Of a DNA stretch of 64,000 nt, positions 45,475-54,513 are shown in pieces. Both the position numbers and the translations under genes were made by a program. The stretch lies in contig PKUJ01000010.1 in assembly GCA_002869565.1 (NCBI GenBank), positions 118,882-182,881 of the forward strand. The letters run 5' to 3'. Origin of the DNA: Arcobacter sp. GTDB lineage: Bacteria; Campylobacterota; Campylobacteria; Campylobacterales; Arcobacteraceae. Numbering within the stretch: the first letter of the stretch is position 1; every line of letters begins with the position of its first letter. Below the pieces are notes generated by a model that saw only the letters and a program-made list of their open reading frames with translations, had not been told where the DNA came from and made no database searches.

Positions 45475-47130
45475 TTATTTTTGAATAGGAAAGTCTTTAT
45501 TATAATATATATTAATGTTATTCGTTATGGCTTTATTTATTATCTTATATAATAGTTCATTACTAATTAAATCACCACATAAACTTATACCATCAAGTTT
45601 AAACTCTTCATTAACTTCATCTATAATATTCGATAAAAAGTAAACATAACTTTCAACATACCCAAGACTTAATGTTTTATCATCAACTCCTGCAAGTTTA
45701 AAACTTATTCCACTTTTAATAAGTTTTGAAATATTAAGTTTTCTATTAAAGATTTTATCACTTTTCTTTAATTTATAATCAACCCTAGGTCCTTTTTGAA
45801 GCAAGGCTTTTTCCGCATTCTCAAGAAGAATATTTTTATCTTCATCTTTTTTATCAAAACCTAAAATAATTGAAACTAAATTCCATAGTGAATATATAGA
45901 GTTTTCATAGTTTTTTTTGTTTTCATAAGATAAGGCAAATTCAAAGATTTCTGGGAATTTTTCTTTATAATTTGCTAATAATCTTTTACCACTCTCTTCT
46001 TGCTCTATTTCTTTAAAAATTGTTTCAAAAGAATTTGGAATATTATAATTTAATATATCAATCACACCATCAATTTTTTCAGAATATAAACAAATATTAT
46101 CATCATATGAAGATGAAATAAAAAAATTCAAAATAGATTTTTCATAAAGTTTGTTTTCTTCAACAAGTACCATTAATTGCGATTTTGATTTATCTTCAAA
46201 CTTATCATAAATTTCGTCAAGTTTTTTATCATAATTTCTGTTTTCTAAAACTAAGGTTTTGCCTTCATTTATCACAATAGACGGAAGAAAAGTTTCACCA
46301 ATATAGTCATTATAAGTCAATTCATAATCAAAATCATTTGATTCTTCATATGTTAGAAAATCAACTCCTAAAGTCTCTAATTCTTTAGATAAAAGATAAA
46401 GAGTCAAATCAAAAGGAGCTCTTATATTTATTTTTTCAAAATCAAGTTTTTTATTTGTTTTGTATACTCCATTTATCTGAAAATCTAAAGATGGTTTTTC
46501 TATACTAAAAAGTGCTACTGTTTTTGCTTTTGCATTTACTACTAACTTTGAAAGAGAACTCATATTTGTACATATAAGTTTTTCTTTTTTTGATTGAGGT
46601 TTGATAGTTTTATAAAAAGTGTATTCTCCACTTTTAGTTTTTATTTTTATTCTAGAATCTTCTTGAATTTTAAGAGCTAAAAGCTCAAATAATTCTTTAT
46701 AACTTTTAAATTCTATCTCATCATATTTTTTATATAATTTTAAAGTTCTTACATCACAAGTAGCACCACAAATATCACATTTAAAAAAAGGATTGTAGAA
46801 GTTGGTTGATTCTTTATTCTCTATGTTGGCTAAACAATTTGAACAATAAGGCAAATTAAAATAATCTGACTTAAATTTATAATCCTTTTTTGGCATTTGT
46901 GGCACTACTTCTAATGTATAATTCTTTAAAAATATAGACATTGGAATTTTTTGGGCTAAAGTATTAGAATTTTCAAGAAGTTCCTCTTCTTCCCCCTCTA
47001 CATATAAATAAATAAAATCATCATCTCTTAAGATTTTGTAAGAAAGATTCTCTTTTTTTAGAATATTATCTATAAACTTTATTATAGTATTGTTATTTGA
47101 AACATATTCAAACTTATATTCTAGGACCAT
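45475..47130 (-). CDS. hydE: HydE, divergent HypF-like hydrogenase-operon protein (copy 1)
   Basis: Fifth gene of a hydABCDE operon; the role of the HydE family is poorly defined. The 551-residue protein reads like a worn-down HypF. It has an N-terminal alpha/beta stretch lacking the acylphosphatase motif (1-85) and a zinc ribbon CSNC...CDICGATC (about 96-123). A YrdC-like region with FSIEKPSLDFQ follows. Its end, SLCGDLISNELLYKIINKA, aligns with HypF TGGVFQNKTLLELVCKR. The Kae1 metal motif HHYAH is missing. It overlaps hydD1 by 17 bases and has GAGGGAG before its ATG. A scaffold or specificity factor for this hydrogenase is a fair guess. Confidence 0.7.
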   Translation of the reverse strand: MVLEYKFEYVSNNNTIIKFIDNILKKENLSYKILRDDDFIYLYVEGEEEELLENSNTLAQKIPMSIFLKNYTLEVVPQMPKKDYKFKSDYFNLPYCSNCLANIENKESTNFYNPFFKCDICGATCDVRTLKLYKKYDEIEFKSYKELFELLALKIQEDSRIKIKTKSGEYTFYKTIKPQSKKEKLICTNMSSLSKLVVNAKAKTVALFSIEKPSLDFQINGVYKTNKKLDFEKINIRAPFDLTLYLLSKELETLGVDFLTYEESNDFDYELTYNDYIGETFLPSIVINEGKTLVLENRNYDKKLDEIYDKFEDKSKSQLMVLVEENKLYEKSILNFFISSSYDDNICLYSEKIDGVIDILNYNIPNSFETIFKEIEQEESGKRLLANYKEKFPEIFEFALSYENKKNYENSIYSLWNLVSIILGFDKKDEDKNILLENAEKALLQKGPRVDYKLKKSDKIFNRKLNISKLIKSGISFKLAGVDDKTLSLGYVESYVYFLSNIIDEVNEEFKLDGISLCGDLISNELLYKIINKAITNNINIYYNKDFPIQK

Positions 47131-47677
47131 TTAGAATCTCCCTCTTGAACGAAATCTTTGAAATTTCTTCTATAGTAATATCATTATTTTTTACAAGAAC
47201 ATCTATCTCTAATTTTAGCAATGCCTCTACTATTGTGTGTTCCATTGTATCAACAGCTTTTACTATCTCATCACTTAATTCAAATGTTGTATCGTCAGCT
47301 ATTCTTTTAGGAATTACACCTACAACATGTGTTGAAGGCAAATCACCATTCATTTTTATCATATTTAGTGTTTGAAGCATTTCTACTTCATGTGCACTTC
47401 CTTGCCAATCAATTTCAGCAGGGGCATTTAAATAATCAAAAAAATAAACATCTCCAGCTTTTGAATTTAAAGCATCAATACAATCTACAACAAAAACCTT
47501 ATCATATTGGATGATGAGTGGAATTAGCCTTTGAGCTAAGGTTCCACCATCAACAATACTTACACTACTAGTTTCAGAATTAAATTCATATTTTTCATCT
47601 AGATAATGAATAAAATGAGCTCCAATTCCTTCGTCTTGGAATAGGATATTTCCTATTCCTAGTATTAATATATTCAT
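47114..47677 (-). CDS. hydD: Hydrogenase maturation endopeptidase HydD (copy 1)
   Basis: Nickel-dependent protease of 187 residues (HybD/HupD family) that trims the large subunit C-terminus after metal insertion. It has GIGNILFQDEGIGAHFI (Glu ligand), VVDCIDALN (Asp ligand) and SAHEVEMLQTL (His ligand). It overlaps hydC1 by 1 base and hydE1 by 17. The presumed client is HydB1, which carries a 22-residue tail after its last active-site His. Confidence 0.93.
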   Translation of the reverse strand: MNILILGIGNILFQDEGIGAHFIHYLDEKYEFNSETSSVSIVDGGTLAQRLIPLIIQYDKVFVVDCIDALNSKAGDVYFFDYLNAPAEIDWQGSAHEVEMLQTLNMIKMNGDLPSTHVVGVIPKRIADDTTFELSDEIVKAVDTMEHTIVEALLKLEIDVLVKNNDITIEEISKISFKREILNGPRI

Positions 47678-48351
47678 TAATGATTCTTTTTCTTTTTAAT
47701 CCATCTATATCCAGAGATAATAGAATCCATAGCTCCACTTTTCCCATATATAGAGTTAAATATTGCTAAATAAATATGTATTGGAAGAAAGATAATAAAG
47801 ACCCACATAAAAATATGATGTAATTCTCTAACCCAAGCTAGTCCACCAAGCATAACTTCAAGAGGTCTAACAATATCAAATAAAATACCCCCTAATCCCT
47901 CATGATAAACATGTACATATAAAATTATTCCAGTAACTGAAATCATTACAATAGCAACATAAATACCAACATACGCCATAAATTGTAAAGGATTATAAAC
48001 CCCTTCACCATGAGGATGTTTATTTATCAACATATAATAACCAATCTGTTTAATCCAAGCTTTAGGACTAATAAAATCCCAAAAAGACGATCTCTCAATT
48101 TGACTTTGTTTATCAAAAATGAAAAGATAAAACTTTCCAATAGTTACTGCTATTAATAAAAATCCAAATATAACATGCCATGATCTAGATAATGCATTTA
48201 AAAAATTAACTGGTTCGCCTCCACTATGTGCAGAAGAGATAAAAGGATATGCTAAATAGAATCCTGTTGCAGTTAAAATAACTATTGCTAAAACTCTAAT
48301 CCAGTGAGTTATTCTAAGCCAAGAAGAAAACTCATAATGTTTTTTAATCAT
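47677..48351 (-). CDS. hydC: Hydrogenase cytochrome b subunit HydC (copy 1)
   Basis: Di-haem membrane anchor of 224 residues that passes electrons from hydrogenase to menaquinone. Four hydrophobic helices; haem-binding His candidates in WLRITHWIRVLAI, SRSWHVIFGF and LHHIFMWVFIIFLPIHIYLAI. It lies 9 bases after hydB1 and overlaps hydD1 by one base. Confidence 0.93.
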   Translation of the reverse strand: MIKKHYEFSSWLRITHWIRVLAIVILTATGFYLAYPFISSAHSGGEPVNFLNALSRSWHVIFGFLLIAVTIGKFYLFIFDKQSQIERSSFWDFISPKAWIKQIGYYMLINKHPHGEGVYNPLQFMAYVGIYVAIVMISVTGIILYVHVYHEGLGGILFDIVRPLEVMLGGLAWVRELHHIFMWVFIIFLPIHIYLAIFNSIYGKSGAMDSIISGYRWIKKKKNH

Positions 48352-48360
48352 AATTTGCTC

Positions 48361-50091
48361 CTAACAGCTACTTCCATAAACAGGATCTACTTTATACACA
48401 CCTAAGTCATTACCTTTTGTATCCATTACATGAACTGCACAAGCAATACAAGGATCAAAACTGTGAATAACTCTAATAATTTCAAGAGGTTGTGAAATAT
48501 CTTGAACTTTCATGCCGATTAAATTTGATTCATATGGACCTTTTAATCCTGTTGAATCTTCTGGACCTGCATTCCAAGTAGATGGAACAACAGCTTGATA
48601 ATTTTCAACAACACCATTTTTAATTCTAATCCAGTGAGATAACATACCTCTTGGTACATCACCAATAAATCTTCCTTTATACTCTTTATTTTTGTCAATA
48701 TGATAAGAAGCACAAGTATCTTGGTCAACTTTTAAATTCTCAATTAATGTATTAAATGTTTCTAATCCATTATCAATAATTGCTTTTGTTTGAAGTGCAC
48801 GTGCTGCTGTTCTCCCTAAAGTTGTAAATAATGCAGCAGTTGGTAATCCAGTAGTTTCTAAAAATTCATCAACAACTTTTTTAATTTTTTCATTACCACT
48901 TGCATAAGAAACTAATACTGCAGCTAAAGGACCAACTTCCATAGCTTTTCCATCATATCTTGGAGATTTTATCCAAGAATATTTTCCTGTTTCATCTATT
49001 GATTTTGAAGGTATTTCTTTTCCATCAGGACCTACAGTCATTCTTTCATGCATTCCAGTATATTTTGGATTTGTTTTACCATCATATGGATGTAAAGGTT
49101 CATTATCTTCATACCAAGAGTGTGTTGCTTCTTCTGTAATTAAATCTTCATTTATAGGATGAACTTTTGAAAGATCACCATTCATAATAATACCTGTGTC
49201 AAATAAGAATTCAGTTCTATTTAATTGCATCTCTTTATGAGACATAAAGTTCATAGTTCCAGCTTCGCTTGTAACACTAGGTTCTTTAGCATATGCAGCA
49301 CCCGCCATAACAACATCAGCATAATATGCATTTTGAATAAAATCTGCAACTTCTTTATATTTTGTAAGATATTCACCCATTCTTGACGGATCCATTAAAT
49401 CCATAATACAAGTTACCCCACCAACAGTTAAACTTTGAGGATGTGGTTGTTTACCTCCAAACAATGCCATTAACTGGGCTGCTGTTCTTTGAATTTCTAA
49501 GGCTTTTAAATAATGTGAAGCAACAATTAAATTTTGTTCAGGACTTAACTTAAATGTAGCATGTCCCCAATAAGCATTAGCAAAAGGTCCAAGTTCACCT
49601 TTATCAACAAAAGCTTTAAGTTTATCTTTTACTTTTAATAAATCACCCTCACCTGCAGCAACTGGATATTTTGTATATTTAAATGCTTCTTTAGCTGCTA
49701 GTGCTGGATCAGCATCTAAAGCAGAAACAATATCACACCAATCTAACCCATGTAAATGATAAAAATGTACAGGATGATCATGCATAAATAAAGCTTGATT
49801 CATTAATGATCTAGTTAACTTTGCATTTAATGGAGGTGTAATATCTAAAGCATCTTCAACAGCTTCTATTCCAGCTCTATAATGAGAGTAAGTACAAACA
49901 CCACAAATTCTTTGCATTAAAAAACCTGCATCTCTTGGATCTCTATTTTTTACAATAGTTTCTAATCCTCTCCATAATGTTGATGAAGAAAAAGCATTTT
50001 GAATTACATTATTTTCATCAACTTCTACTTCGATTCTTAAATGCCCTTCAATTCTTGTAATTGGGTCAACTATTACTCTTTTATTTGCCAT
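48361..50091 (-). CDS. hydB: [NiFe] hydrogenase large subunit HydB (copy 1)
   Basis: Catalytic subunit of a periplasmic membrane-bound uptake hydrogenase (group 1 type), 576 residues. Nickel-binding Cys come from RICGVCTYSH (Cys63, Cys66) and DPCIACAVH (Cys548, Cys551). A tail of 22 residues after His554 must be removed by the protease. ITRIEGHLRIEV is the usual start motif. It is 2 bases after hydA1. It has no export signal of its own and would be carried by the Tat signal of HydA1. Confidence 0.97.
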   Translation of the reverse strand: MANKRVIVDPITRIEGHLRIEVEVDENNVIQNAFSSSTLWRGLETIVKNRDPRDAGFLMQRICGVCTYSHYRAGIEAVEDALDITPPLNAKLTRSLMNQALFMHDHPVHFYHLHGLDWCDIVSALDADPALAAKEAFKYTKYPVAAGEGDLLKVKDKLKAFVDKGELGPFANAYWGHATFKLSPEQNLIVASHYLKALEIQRTAAQLMALFGGKQPHPQSLTVGGVTCIMDLMDPSRMGEYLTKYKEVADFIQNAYYADVVMAGAAYAKEPSVTSEAGTMNFMSHKEMQLNRTEFLFDTGIIMNGDLSKVHPINEDLITEEATHSWYEDNEPLHPYDGKTNPKYTGMHERMTVGPDGKEIPSKSIDETGKYSWIKSPRYDGKAMEVGPLAAVLVSYASGNEKIKKVVDEFLETTGLPTAALFTTLGRTAARALQTKAIIDNGLETFNTLIENLKVDQDTCASYHIDKNKEYKGRFIGDVPRGMLSHWIRIKNGVVENYQAVVPSTWNAGPEDSTGLKGPYESNLIGMKVQDISQPLEIIRVIHSFDPCIACAVHVMDTKGNDLGVYKVDPVYGSSC

Positions 50092-50093
50092 TT

Positions 50094-51254
50094 TTATTCC
50101 TCCCCATCTTTTGGATTTTTAAATTTTGAAATAGCTGCATGAGCTGCTATACCAATACCAGTTACGGCGAGTAATCCAACACCTATTTTGTCAGCAGTAG
50201 CATCAGCGCCAGCTCCACCAAATACAGTGTTATATAACCTGTCTGCTACAGGTTCTTCAAATGGCCCCATAGTATCCCAAAAATCTGGTTCAGAACAACC
50301 AATACACCCATGACCTGCTTGAATAGGCCAAGAAGTGTGTTGATTAAATTTATTTTTAGAACAATTATTAAAAGTATAAGGACCTTTACATCCTACTTTA
50401 TATAAACAGTAACCTTTTTTTGCACCATCATCACCAAACTCTTCCACAAACTCACCTGCATCAAAGTGACCTCTTCTTTCACATAAATCATGAATACGCA
50501 TACCATAAGCCCATTTTGGTCTATTGTATGCATCAAGAGCGGGAAGTGTTCCATATAAAATATAGTGTAATAAAGTACCTACAATATTTTTTTCACTAGG
50601 AGGACAACCTGGAACATTAATTACAGTTTTGTTTGTAATTTTACTAAGTGCTACTGCACCAGTAGGATTTGGAATAGCAGCTTGTACTCCACCAAAAGAA
50701 GAACATGTACCAATTGCAAAAATAGCTTTTGCAGATTCACATGCTACTTTAGCACTATGCTCACCTGTGTTACCATGACCTCCAATTGTTAAATAGAAAT
50801 CATTTTTACCACTAGGAATTCCACCTTCAACCATTAAGATATAATTACCTTTATGTTTTTCAATAGCATGTTCCAAATTGTGTTCTGCTTGCCAACCAGC
50901 ACTGGCCATTAATGTTTCATGATATTCTAATGATATATAATCAAATATTAATGAATCAATTGTTGGAGCATCTGTTCTTAAAAGTGACTCTGAACAACCA
51001 GTACACTCCGCCATATGTAACCATATAATTGGCAATCTATCACTAAGTTCAGCAGCTTTTGCAACCAATGGCGTAAAATTTCCAGGAAGTGCTAACATTG
51101 CAGTAACTGCTGTCGCCCACTTCATAAAATCTCTTCTATTTATACCTTTTTCTTCTAAAACTTGAGGTATAGATTTTGTTTCATCTAACTTAGGTAATTT
51201 TTCTAAGTCTTCTAAACGTTTAGATAATTTTTTAAATAAATTTAAACCTTCCAC
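50094..51254 (-). CDS. hydA: [NiFe] hydrogenase small subunit HydA (copy 1)
   Basis: Electron-transfer subunit of 386 residues starting at GTG (51254), with AAGGA six bases upstream. A Tat signal has RRDFMK at Arg40-41. The proximal cluster motif is the standard ECTGCSES (Cys84, Cys87), with GTCSSFGG and PGCPPSEKN supplying the other two Cys. Distal and medial cluster motifs HDLCERRGHFDAGE, YCLYKVGCKGP, NNCSKNK and CIGCSEPDFWD are complete. A C-terminal hydrophobic anchor is at about 350-372. First gene of hyd1; two putative operators lie upstream. Confidence 0.96.
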   Translation of the reverse strand: MEGLNLFKKLSKRLEDLEKLPKLDETKSIPQVLEEKGINRRDFMKWATAVTAMLALPGNFTPLVAKAAELSDRLPIIWLHMAECTGCSESLLRTDAPTIDSLIFDYISLEYHETLMASAGWQAEHNLEHAIEKHKGNYILMVEGGIPSGKNDFYLTIGGHGNTGEHSAKVACESAKAIFAIGTCSSFGGVQAAIPNPTGAVALSKITNKTVINVPGCPPSEKNIVGTLLHYILYGTLPALDAYNRPKWAYGMRIHDLCERRGHFDAGEFVEEFGDDGAKKGYCLYKVGCKGPYTFNNCSKNKFNQHTSWPIQAGHGCIGCSEPDFWDTMGPFEEPVADRLYNTVFGGAGADATADKIGVGLLAVTGIGIAAHAAISKFKNPKDGEE

Positions 51255-51278
51255 GTATCTTCCTTTTCAAAGATTTTG

Positions 51279-51292
51279 AATAATTATTCATT
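51279..51292 (-). promoter_or_regulatory. Putative TetR-family operator, hydA1 proximal
   Basis: Minus strand AATGAATAATTATT, 12 of 14 matches to the hydA2 site. It also forms a perfect palindrome TGAATAATTATTCA (51277-51290). It lies 24 bases before the GTG start, close to the 21-base distance at hydA2. Confidence 0.55.
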
Positions 51293-51352
51293 CATATAAC
51301 ATAATAAATTACATCAAATTTTCACTATCTAAATTAAATTATTTTATATACG

Positions 51353-51366
51353 AATGAATATTCATT
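51353..51366 (-). promoter_or_regulatory. Putative TetR-family operator, hydA1 distal
   Basis: Perfect 14-base palindrome AATGAATATTCATT, identical to the core of the hydA2 site. It lies 98 bases upstream of the hydA1 start. Confidence 0.6.
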
Positions 51367-51510
51367 TCATAAGTTTATTATTGAAATACTACTTGACTTA
51401 AACTTAACTTTTACTAAAAAACTAATATATTTTTGATATTTATTCATAATAATTAATACTTATAACTTAGAGTGGCATTAACGTGACTTTTTCGGATGTT
51501 TTATGACATT

Positions 51511-51545
51511 TTTAGTACATAACTTTTACATAGTTATGTACTAAA
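51511..51545. promoter_or_regulatory. Long-spaced inverted repeat upstream of hydA1
   Basis: Perfect 13-base arms TTTAGTACATAAC (51511-51523) and GTTATGTACTAAA (51533-51545) with a 9-base spacer. The half-sites resemble the TTATGTAC and TTTAGTAC elements at 36834 and 38069. It could be a transcription-factor site or part of a weak terminator of hydE2. Confidence 0.5.
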
Positions 51546-51559
51546 TCTTATAATAATTT

Positions 51560-53095
51560 TTAATAATCTAGAGGATATTCTTTTGAAATAAAAATATTTA
51601 AAGACTTTTGAGATTTTTTAATTTTTGATAATAATATAGCATTTGAAAACATATCTCCACATAAGACTAAATCTTTTGCATTAAACTCAGAATTAATTTT
51701 TGTGATATTGTCACTAATGAAATCAGATAAGCTTTCATAAAAAGAATAAGCCAATAATGTATCTTCAACATCAGCCATTTTATAACTCATAATACTTTGA
51801 ATAACTTTTCTATAATCTAAATAATTTTTATTATCAATTTTAATTAAATTCATATCAATTTGAATACCACTTTTTCCATTATATAAAAGTGCCATATCTT
51901 CAAAATGAGTATAATTTTTCATTCCCATCACATATGCCAATAAATTTAGAATAGATTCAAAACCATCTGCATCATTACTTATAAACTTCTTTTCAAAATT
52001 CTTTGCAAATTTCTTTTTATAATTATCAATAAGACGATTAGTATTCTCGTCAATACTTCTTATATCATCTAGACAATTATCAATACTATTCATAACATTA
52101 GGAATATGAATTACATCTTTCTCTCCAATAGTAGGAACATTAATTTTTATTGCAGACTCATCACTTTTATATGAAAAATAAATTCCTATAGAAGGAACTA
52201 TTCTTTTATTATATTGTGCAAGTACTGATTTATATATGGATCCATACTCTTCAAAATAGTCAGAACAAGAATTAACTTGTCTATTTAATTGATAATCAAA
52301 TTTTGGAAAAAGTCCTTTCTCCCCGTGAATTATTATATTTTGCTCTTCAGTATATGTAACTTTTAGTCCATCTTGGTAAATTTCATCATTTATATATAAT
52401 AGATAATCAATTCCCTCTTCTTTTAAAGCTTGGCTAAAAAGTACAGTCTCTTTATCATCAGCTATTTTTGCATAAATAAATCTTGTATTTGAATATTCAC
52501 CTTTTAAATTTTGTAAAAGTTTAAATCTTAATTTAACAAGAGGTCGCTCAATTGAACAAAGCAATTGTAAATCTTTTGGAGAAACATCAACTAAATTTGT
52601 TAATTTATTAATATTTGTTATTAAAAGTTTAACTTCATAAGATTTTTTTTCAAAATCTTCTCTAATTTTCTTAGAAGGAAGGAATAAATCTTTCAATCCA
52701 TTATGCGTTTCAAATCTTGAAACTCCACCCTCTTTAATTTTATTTATATCATTTGAAAAATCAATATGATTTTCTTCTAATATTTTTCTTATTTCATCAT
52801 TTGTAAGTAGAGATAAATTAATTTTTATATCTTTATCTTCTAATTCTATGTTTGCATCAAAATCAAAACTATCAATAACTTTTGCGCCTGAAAGAAAAAT
52901 TGATAAGGGTAACTTTTCTTCTAATATCTTAAAAAAACTTTTTATTTTTTCTTCTGTGTCATTACATACTAATAATATACAGCCTTTATACATTTTACTT
53001 TTAGCTTCAATTTTGGCTTCAATTATCAAATCATCAAGAATATGTTTAAAATAGAAATTTGTAGAGTTAAAATCTATTCTATATATTAGTTCCAT
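51560..53095 (-). CDS. hydE: HydE, divergent HypF-like hydrogenase-operon protein (copy 2)
   Basis: Paralogue of the 45475-47130 product, 511 residues, assigned from operon position and shared architecture. The zinc ribbon of copy 1 is absent. CSIERPLVKLRFKLLQ (about 185-200) matches the YrdC-like CS/FSIEKP segment of copy 1. The C-terminal region has GKSGIQIDMN like HypF GETGLQIEMA, then LCGDMFSNAILLSKI like HypF TGGVFQNKTLLELV. Catalytic motifs of HypF are missing. It overlaps hydD2 by 10 bases. Likely dedicated to hydrogenase 2. Confidence 0.7.
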   Translation of the reverse strand: MELIYRIDFNSTNFYFKHILDDLIIEAKIEAKSKMYKGCILLVCNDTEEKIKSFFKILEEKLPLSIFLSGAKVIDSFDFDANIELEDKDIKINLSLLTNDEIRKILEENHIDFSNDINKIKEGGVSRFETHNGLKDLFLPSKKIREDFEKKSYEVKLLITNINKLTNLVDVSPKDLQLLCSIERPLVKLRFKLLQNLKGEYSNTRFIYAKIADDKETVLFSQALKEEGIDYLLYINDEIYQDGLKVTYTEEQNIIIHGEKGLFPKFDYQLNRQVNSCSDYFEEYGSIYKSVLAQYNKRIVPSIGIYFSYKSDESAIKINVPTIGEKDVIHIPNVMNSIDNCLDDIRSIDENTNRLIDNYKKKFAKNFEKKFISNDADGFESILNLLAYVMGMKNYTHFEDMALLYNGKSGIQIDMNLIKIDNKNYLDYRKVIQSIMSYKMADVEDTLLAYSFYESLSDFISDNITKINSEFNAKDLVLCGDMFSNAILLSKIKKSQKSLNIFISKEYPLDY

Positions 53096-53661
53096 GTTGT
53101 ATCTTCCTCATTAGGGATTCTTTTTAAATGCTCACCATTATAACTACCAATTAATTCATGTGCAATTGTTTTTATACTTTTATTATCTTTTCTAATTACT
53201 TTGATACCAATACTCTCAATTTCTTTTACCGCTTGTAATATCAATTCTTCAAATCTCTCTTCTATTTTTTTAGTTAATCCAATTTCAACAGTAACAATAT
53301 CTTCAGGGATAATTCCTAAAATTGTAACTTCTGCATGTTTATCTAAAACTGAACAAATTTCAAGCATTTCTACTATTTCAACTTCATGGGCAGTTTTTCT
53401 ATAATTTCCAAGTCCTAATAAAACTTCTGATGGAAGTCTAAATATTTCCCCTGCTTTATCTTCAATAGAAACAGTATCTAGAATAATTACATTATCATAT
53501 TCTTGAAAAAAAGTCATTAGTTTAAATCCTAATGTCCCACCTTCAATTATCTCTAAATCACCTTCAAACCCGTAATTCTCTTCTAAATATTTTGCTGCAT
53601 AAATTCCTACACCCTCATCCTTAAATAATAAATTACCTACACCAATTACTATATTTTTCAT
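53086..53661 (-). CDS. hydD: Hydrogenase maturation endopeptidase HydD (copy 2)
   Basis: Nickel-dependent protease of 191 residues for HydB2. GVGNLLFKDEGVGIYAA, ILDTVSIED and TAHEVEIVEMLE give the three metal ligands. Unlike copy 1 it is separated from its hydC gene by 117 bases with a strong terminator hairpin, so its expression may depend on readthrough or a separate promoter. The tail beyond about residue 165 is longer and basic. Confidence 0.93.
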   Translation of the reverse strand: MKNIVIGVGNLLFKDEGVGIYAAKYLEENYGFEGDLEIIEGGTLGFKLMTFFQEYDNVIILDTVSIEDKAGEIFRLPSEVLLGLGNYRKTAHEVEIVEMLEICSVLDKHAEVTILGIIPEDIVTVEIGLTKKIEERFEELILQAVKEIESIGIKVIRKDNKSIKTIAHELIGSYNGEHLKRIPNEEDTTWN

Positions 53662-53728
53662 AAAAAATCCTCGATATCTAAAAGCTTATCAAAAATAAAA
53701 AAATTATTTTTAATAAACTTTTTGAAAA

Positions 53729-53762
53729 AAATAGGCTATGACATTTTAGCCATAGCCTATTT
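53729..53762 (-). terminator. Terminator/attenuator between hydC2 and hydD2
   Basis: Perfect 12-bp stem AAATAGGCTATG / CATAGCCTATTT with a 10-base loop. On the minus strand it is followed by a run of seven T. It lies 16 bases after the hydC2 stop, in the middle of an otherwise compact operon. Confidence 0.85.
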
Positions 53763-53778
53763 AGATTCTAGTTAAAAA

Positions 53779-54513
53779 TTACTTCTCGTGATTTTCAACT
53801 TCACCTTTTGCATTAACAATATTTTTGTTGACAAACTTAGTTCCACCAAATACAATATTGATGTCCCCTTCTCTCCAAAAAATAGTTCTCCAGATTTGGT
53901 AATAAATATGAGACATAACCCACATAAGCAAAATATACATTGCTGTATGATGAGCAATTCTAACACCCATATTTCCACCAAATACCTCTAAAGTCCAATC
54001 TGTTGCAAAATGTAATAACCAAGGCCACCACGCTCCAATAGAACTGTGCCCAGAAGCTAAACCATGAACATACATTTGAAGTCCAGTTAATAACATAAAT
54101 ACTAAAAGAATATGGAAAAGTGTAAAAAACATAATGTTATAACTATCACTATGTGAGGAGTCAAATTTCTTTCTTCTATTAAATGTTATTAAGTTAAAAA
54201 ATACTTCACAAAACTCAACAAAATTTTTCTTTGTTGGCAAAATTTTCTTATATGGTTTTTCAAATCTAGAAAATAGATATAAATAACCAATTAAAATAGC
54301 TGTAACATCAAATACAATGGCAACAATAAAATGTCCCCATCTATTCCACGCCATAACATATTTATCTACAGCAGGATCTGCAATAAATGTTTGATAATAT
54401 GGATGGCCAATATAAAGCCCGGTTGCAACCGCAGCAACCATACAAAACGCATTCACCCAGTGAATTGTTCGCATGATTGGGGTCATTCGTTCAACCCTTT
54501 TCATTTTAGGCAC
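53779..54513 (-). CDS. hydC: Hydrogenase cytochrome b subunit HydC (copy 2)
   Basis: Membrane di-haem anchor of 244 residues for hydrogenase 2. Four hydrophobic helices with haem-ligand candidates in IHWVNAFCMVAAVATGLYIGH, WGHFIVAIVFD, and AHHTAMYILLMWVMSHIYYQI. The C-terminal DINIVFGGTKFVNKN tail is typical for this branch. It overlaps hydB2 by 8 bases. Confidence 0.93.
   Translation of the reverse strand: MPKMKRVERMTPIMRTIHWVNAFCMVAAVATGLYIGHPYYQTFIADPAVDKYVMAWNRWGHFIVAIVFDVTAILIGYLYLFSRFEKPYKKILPTKKNFVEFCEVFFNLITFNRRKKFDSSHSDSYNIMFFTLFHILLVFMLLTGLQMYVHGLASGHSSIGAWWPWLLHFATDWTLEVFGGNMGVRIAHHTAMYILLMWVMSHIYYQIWRTIFWREGDINIVFGGTKFVNKNIVNAKGEVENHEK

Larger units (their letters stand above)
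51255..51559. promoter_or_regulatory. Upstream region of hydA1
   Basis: A 305-base gene-free stretch after hydE2 and before hydA1. It contains two copies of the AATGAATATTCATT-like motif (51279-51292 and 51353-51366) and a long-spaced inverted repeat TTTAGTACATAAC / GTTATGTACTAAA (51511-51545). No ORF is seen, nor an obvious strong terminator for the hyd2 transcript. Confidence 0.65.

Noticed and set aside
51470..51500. Possible sigma-54 promoter (GTGGCATTAACGTGAC) before hydA1
   Set aside because: The GG and GC elements do not have the required spacing or sequence, and it points away from hydA1.
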